A stretch of DNA of 64,000 nucleotides, from NCBI GenBank assembly GCA_027257055.1, contig JAPVLO010000278.1, forward strand, positions 62,001 to 126,000. The letters are read 5' to 3'. The translations under genes were made by a program, and so were the position numbers. Position 1 is the first letter of the stretch. The number at the start of each line of letters is the position of its first letter. The DNA is from Cephalopachus bancanus. Taxonomy: Eukaryota; Chordata; Mammalia; Primates; Tarsiidae. Below the pieces are notes generated by a model, which ran no database searches, had not been told where the DNA came from, and worked only from the letters and a program-made list of their open reading frames with translations. This document shows, piece after piece, positions 59,027-64,000 of this stretch.

Positions 59027-61559
59027 ATGTAGGCACTCAGTGACTATTTTCTGAATAGGTTAATTGATAAATGCCGAGTTTCCAGGTAGTCAAGTTTGAC
59101 TTAGTCATTTTTGGATTTAGCTTGGAAACCCTCAAATAGTGAAAGTGTTTATATTTTTAATTCACTCATTAGCTGTCTATACATCCTTATTCATAGAAAA
59201 ATGTTTCTTCATTCAGCACCTACTTTAATGGGAGGAATGAACAATTCAAATTTAGGGCAACTCATAGCCTGTACCCTTGTAGAGCACAGTGCTTATACAA
59301 AGACAAATTGTGTTTGAGTGAAACATCAAAGAGCTTTATCTTGGATCAGAAATGCTAAATTGTTTGCGATGTGTGGTTGAACTAGTGTATGACTGTTGCT
59401 GGTTTCTGGTTCCTCTCATCCTACAAGGTGGCCAAAGGGGGTGCAAAGCCCTGGAGTTCCAGGTATGGGGTCCTCTGATCAGTGACTTCATTCACTTAAA
59501 TGATGCTGTGAAAACACGACCCCATTCTGTACGCCACAGCCTGAGGGTCTGGGAAACATCACTGCTAAGAAGCTGAAACCGCGTACCGTAAATGTGAAGA
59601 TGGCTTCCAGCATAGGGCACTTTGGTTGAGAACAATAGCAATGGGTGCTTATTAGTTTGTAGACTATCAGGAGCTCACAGAACTGACTGCTTAAGAATCA
59701 AGAAGCCCAAGACCCCCTGTGGAACAGAAACCACAGGAAGAAAACCATGCCAGGAAGAGTCAGGTCAGAGAGCTACAGTTAGGAGAACAGGCTTTAAAGT
59801 GCATTATTGTTTCTGGGTGTTTCTGCTCAAGAGTCAAAGTCCAGGGAAAGAGTGTCCACTTGACTGACCTTAGGTCGCAATTTGGCTTCCTAGATATGAG
59901 CTCCCAAGGAATGATTGATCCTCAAAAGAAAGGAGCCTCCGAGGAAGCTTTTGGCTTCCATAGAAGTGAGAGTCATCACCTAGACTGTTAAGCACATAAA
60001 GAAATGGAAAGGCCATGGGAAAGAAGATGCAGATGCCGAGGACTAAGAATAGCAACTGCTCTAAGTAATGAGGAAAAATCGACAATGTGTCCCATGCATA
60101 CAGAAATGGTATGAGCTCCTATTGACTACAGGCATGGACGGGAGCCCAGTAAGGAAATTGAAGTGAAGGCTTTCCAGGAGGGAGACACAGAGCACGGGCA
60201 GAAGAGGGGGCACACGACGGCCTATCTTTAGGTCTCCTTGGGCTGTTTTGGAAATGTGAGTGTGTCCACCACATCCTGCACGCTCCCGGCCATTCTCCCA
60301 GAAGCCGCCTGCTCCATTCCAAAGAAAATGATCTCCCAGACAAAAAAGTGGCCTACTGCCCCTGGAGAGGCGTGTCCAAACGTGGAGATTAGGGAGGACT
60401 GAAAAGTCAACACCAGGAAACGGCTGGAAGGGGCCTGTGGAAAGCTGAGCTGGGTGTGCAGAGTGGAACGCCAGGCACCTGTGAAGTTTGAAAATCCAGC
60501 TAAGTTGCCTGAATATACATTTCAGAAATGCAGCTGGAGCTGCCCAATAAAAATATTTAAGAAGTTGTCGTGTTCCCAAACTGTCTCTATAAATCAGCAA
60601 CATCGTCTCCAGCCAGCTTCCATACATATGCTCTAAGTTTTCAGGAATGTTAAGGACTCAACATCTTTTATTAATTTTATAATATCTTGGTGTTAAGCAC
60701 TGGTTTAGTGTTCTCTAACAAGACCTTCTCCATGTACAAAAAGAGCACACATGAGAGAAGCCTGTTGTAAAGCCACCTTGTGCTGGAGACACACCTTAGA
60801 CCTGCGGAAGATCAGTTGTTCCTCTGGATGGCTGCAGGGCCTGTCATGAGCCTCTTTGACTTTCCATAGGATGACCCTACTTTTTACCTGGCTAGTTTTT
60901 GGTGTTTGTGTGCCTGACCCTGCATCATGATAGTCCCAGCTCCGACAGTGGGTCAAGCTCAGGTGCCACAGGAGGCTCACAAGTGATCAACAGCTGTTTA
61001 AAGAATAAATGGAAGAGGGAACACCTTCCTCCTGGGCCCACAATGGAATCTCTTTCCCCAATGGCTACCCTGTCCCAACAGTAAGTATTTATTGTGTGTT
61101 GGAACATCTTTCATCCCTCCCTGTCCCTCCCCAGCTCATCTCTCAAGGGCACATGTGCCCACAGGACACTGGGAACCCTGAATTCCCCGATCCAGCTGCT
61201 CCAAAGTTGCCGGAGAGCACCTCACATGCCAACTCTGGCCTTCACCACTTTGGCCCGGCAAGGTAGTAACAGGAGCTGAACAAGGAGCCCAGGCAAGGCA
61301 GCAACAGGACTGCTGGATGAGCAAGGAGCCCGTGCTGGGGTTCCCACTGCGTGGCAGACGTGGCCCAGTAGCCTCTATCCAGGGGGCTGCCAGGCCAGAT
61401 TACTGGCTTCCACACCCTCATTTTGTTTCCTGCACTGCTGCACCAAGTGCCCGCAAATCATGACCCAGGCAGCATGAACAAGGGAATCGTATCCTCCCAG
61501 GGTTCTAAAGGCCCGAAACCTGAGACAGAGGTGTCTTTGGAGCCATGTGCTCTCTGGAG
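59027..61559. other. Unassigned stretch
   Basis: 2.5 kb without named repeats. A 188-codon reverse frame at 60061-60627 and shorter ones overlap in several phases; none has recognisable domains. No RNA gene is seen. Confidence 0.45.
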
Positions 61560-61862
61560 GGCCTGGAGAAGGGTCTGTCCCAGGTCGCTCCCAGCTCTGT
61601 GGGATTGTGGTAATCCTTGGCATTCCTTGTCTTGCAGACGTGCACAGTCTCCCCCCATCCAGGCTCAGTCTCTTCTGTGTGTGTCTCTCCACTTCTTATA
61701 AGGACATCGGTCAGCTGAATCAGAGCCCACATTAGCTGAGTATAACCTCGTCTTAATTGACTACATCTGCAGTGATTCTATTTCCAAATAATGTCCCATT
61801 CAGAGTTATAGGGAGTTAGGATGGCAGCCACATCTCTTGGGAGATGCAACTCAGCCTCAGTA
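61560..61862 (-). mobile_element. MLT-type LTR/MaLR-like repeat, antisense
   Basis: Order of ctctccacttcttataagga (61688), a cagagcccacattagctg block, gtcttaattgactacatctg (61751), a tctatttccaaataatgtcc block (61778) and a atagggagttaggatggcag block. These are common phrases of an antisense MLT1/MaLR-type LTR. Exact family is uncertain. Confidence 0.55.
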
Positions 61863-62735
61863 CCAGCCTCTCTTGCATCCAAGTGTGGCCCTAGAACCCG
61901 GTTCCACCCAGCGGGAGGAGGCAGAGGTCGGCTGCTCTTGCCTCCTCCCACGTGTTTCTGGAACGTCTCTGTGTGGTAGCCATAGTGGACGGACAAGTTC
62001 AAGGACAGACAATGACCGTAAACATGATGGAGCTGAAGGGGCAAGTCTGGACTGAGGAGGCCATGATCCATTGAGACTCGGGCACACATGTGAGCAGATG
62101 TTTTCTAAGACCATCTCTCTTGTTCAAGCATGTGGGTTGGGATTTTAATTATGAACCAGTACCTTTGGACAATACCTTACAGTTAGTGCGTGAAGGTGAA
62201 CACAATTCTGAGGCAGTTCATGACCTTCCTGTTGATACATTTAATTCTTGACTTCTCCAGAAAATGCTCCGTAAAGGCAGGAATGTATCTGTATATTGGC
62301 CATCTTGTCACTTGTCAGAGATGTGAGTGCCCCAATGAATGTTCATTCTTGGGTGAAAATGCCTCACACCCCTGGAAGCCGTGGAGTCAGTCACTTTGTA
62401 TCATCCAGAGAGGGTGCCCTCAGAGAGCACATGGTAGGGCTGGGACTCACCATGAGGATACTGCTGGTGGTGAATTTCTGATGAAAAACGAATTCTTCTT
62501 AATAGATTTAAGTTGTACATTTTTGTGACTATTATCAAACAAAGTCATTGTTTCTTAATTATGCTGCAAATGTGTGAAACAGAAACATCAATAGTTTCTG
62601 TTTTTTTTTTCCTGATTTGCCATATGATGGGACATGTATACTCAATTGGTTACAGATACATTAGAAGTTAAATACAGGTTAAAGTGAACACTGCAACACA
62701 GTATTCTTTTCAACATTTAGAACTGGAATTGTAGA
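61863..62735. other. Unassigned stretch
   Basis: Unique-looking DNA. Frames at 61778-62114 overlap on both strands. Nothing else is recognised. Confidence 0.45.
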
Positions 62736-62737
62736 AA

Positions 62738-62774
<37 letters not shown>

Positions 62775-62858
62775 GAAGGAAGGAAGGAAGGAAGGAAGGA
62801 AGGAAGGAAGGAAGGAAGGAAGGAAGGAAGGAAGGAAGGAGGAAAGGAAGGAGGAAAA
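62736..62858 (+). repeat. (GAAA)n-(GGAA)n compound microsatellite
   Basis: GAAA units at about 62740-62773 pass into about 16-17 uninterrupted GGAA units at 62774-62840, then variants with GGA insertions. The reverse strand gives SFLPSFLP frames that are shadows. Confidence 0.97.
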
Positions 62859-64000
62859 GCTTTCTGACGGACTGACCCTGGTTCTGAAAACAGGATTTAA
62901 AACATGTCTCCACTCGTTCAAAAAAGCAACAGCGCAGCTTTGGTTGCCGAGAGCTTTTCTGAGCAGGGGCACACGCTGATGCACAGAGGTGGTCAAGTGA
63001 CAAAAGCCACACGAGATGCTGTGTGACTCCTGGACAGCTTTTCCCAAACCTATTTGAGGTTTTTGTGCTTAGAGGAAACCTCCCGGAGCTCATGGTGGTA
63101 GATTCTCTACATGCTGGTCCCAGTTGATGGTCACCAACATTTTTCCTTTCCAGCTATTTCAGATGCTGCTTTGTTTCTAACCTCAGCACTTGAAACTAAA
63201 TTGATTAGCATTTGCATCATATTTCAGAGTTTAAAAGCACTATTTAATGTGTGTCATCTAATCCTCCTCAAAGAACCCAAACTGTGACTTACATAGCATC
63301 GAAGCCTCTGTTTTTCAGATAAGAAAATGAAGTTTAGCAAAGATAAATCTTGTTTCACTTAACAAAAGCAAAGTGACACTTCACCCTTGAAACTGCTGTG
63401 TTGTGCCAGATGTTCTGCAAAGTCAGTGGGACCAAAAAACTTGCAGGAGCAGCAGAGAAAGGCAAGAGAGACATACAAGACTCTTCTAGGTCTGCCCACA
63501 AACCTAATCTGATCCAAAGGAATGCTGGCGGTTGATGCAGGTGAGGGCACAGTGTCTTCATCTGCCTCCAGCTCAGGAAGACAATGCAGTGGTCCCATCA
63601 TCCACACAATCTTCTCTGTCCCCAATGAAAACCGCTCTGCCTGTAAAAGCCAGAGAGCCCAGGCTGTGGATTCCAGGCCAGGTCTGAAGCTGGCATACCA
63701 AGAATACCAAGAACAGGTGGAGACTCATGTACAGCTCAGTCAGGCAGAGAGAGAACTCAAGTGCCTCCACCTTTGTCCTAGTCAGGCCCCCATGGGCCTG
63801 GGGACACTCACCCATTGTGGGGGGGCATCTGCCTTCCTCAGCCCACCGACCCAAGTGCTGGCTTCCTCCTGAAGCACCTCTTGGACACCACCAGAAGAAG
63901 GTTTAACCAGGTGTCTAGGCATCCCACGGCCACTCAAGTTGACACACAATATGAGCCTTCACAAGCAGCGACTCTAGTGCCATGTCTGAACAGTAAGGAG
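62859..64000. other. Unassigned stretch to the window end
   Basis: Unique-looking. A 116-codon frame at 63522-63872 and reverse frames of 68-93 codons overlap without recognisable features. Confidence 0.45.

Noticed and set aside
60061..60627. 188-codon reverse-strand frame
   Set aside because: It has mixed composition but no known domain, no splice or promoter context, and overlapping frames in other phases.
62679..63093. Reverse-strand frames with repeated SFLP units
   Set aside because: They come from the GGAA microsatellite plus flanking DNA.
1..64000. Search for CRISPR arrays, tRNA or rRNA genes, operons or a defence-type system
   Set aside because: The DNA is mammalian repeat-rich sequence. 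No regular spacer array, cloverleaf gene or gene cluster was seen by eye; a tRNAscan-SE or Infernal run would be needed to exclude small RNAs.

Overview
This window looks like non-coding primate DNA, and I found no gene in it that I can defend. Dimeric, 7SL-type Alu elements place it in a primate. The most numerous Alu type keeps ancestral AluJ-like features in the right arm but carries its own shared diagnostic changes, and it is neither AluS nor AluY. Three L1 3' ends share a 3' UTR unlike that of human L1PA. Together these point to a primate outside the monkeys and apes. A tarsier is my best guess, from memory of repeat styles rather than from a search.

Layout. 1-2.1 kb is antisense L1. 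2.5-6.5 kb holds an MLT1A-like LTR, an Alu with target-site duplications, a possible degraded LTR, and a 5'-truncated L1 that carries a nested antisense solo LTR. 6.5-16.4 kb is mostly unique DNA with three Alus, a short truncated L1, two dinucleotide arrays and an unusual GTGAGT-rich minisatellite. 16.4-19.8 kb is unique. 19.8-27.9 kb is an L1 pile-up in both orientations, interrupted by a second antisense ERV-type LTR. 27.9-35.6 kb is mostly unique, with MIR pieces, a young L1 3' end, a polyadenylated LTR-like retroposon and an older Alu. 35.6-39.4 kb holds a duplicated L1M-like segment, a tandem antisense Alu pair, L1M and a sense Alu. 39.4-57 kb is mostly unique, with MIR, L2, MLT1, an antisense L1 3' end, a mariner transposase remnant, two full Alus and a free Alu right arm. 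57-59 kb is L1M followed by a younger L1 3' end. 59-64 kb is unique apart from an MLT-type fragment and a GAAA/GGAA array.

There is no operon, CRISPR array, tRNA, rRNA or visible multi-exon gene. Open reading frames of 60-205 codons occur throughout, but most are shadows of Alu, L1 or simple repeats, or chance frames in GC-rich DNA. The biology here is layered retrotransposition. Several insertions can be ordered by nesting and carry readable target-site duplications. Repeat family names come from recognition by eye. Ancient families (MIR, L2, L1M, MLT1) have approximate borders.
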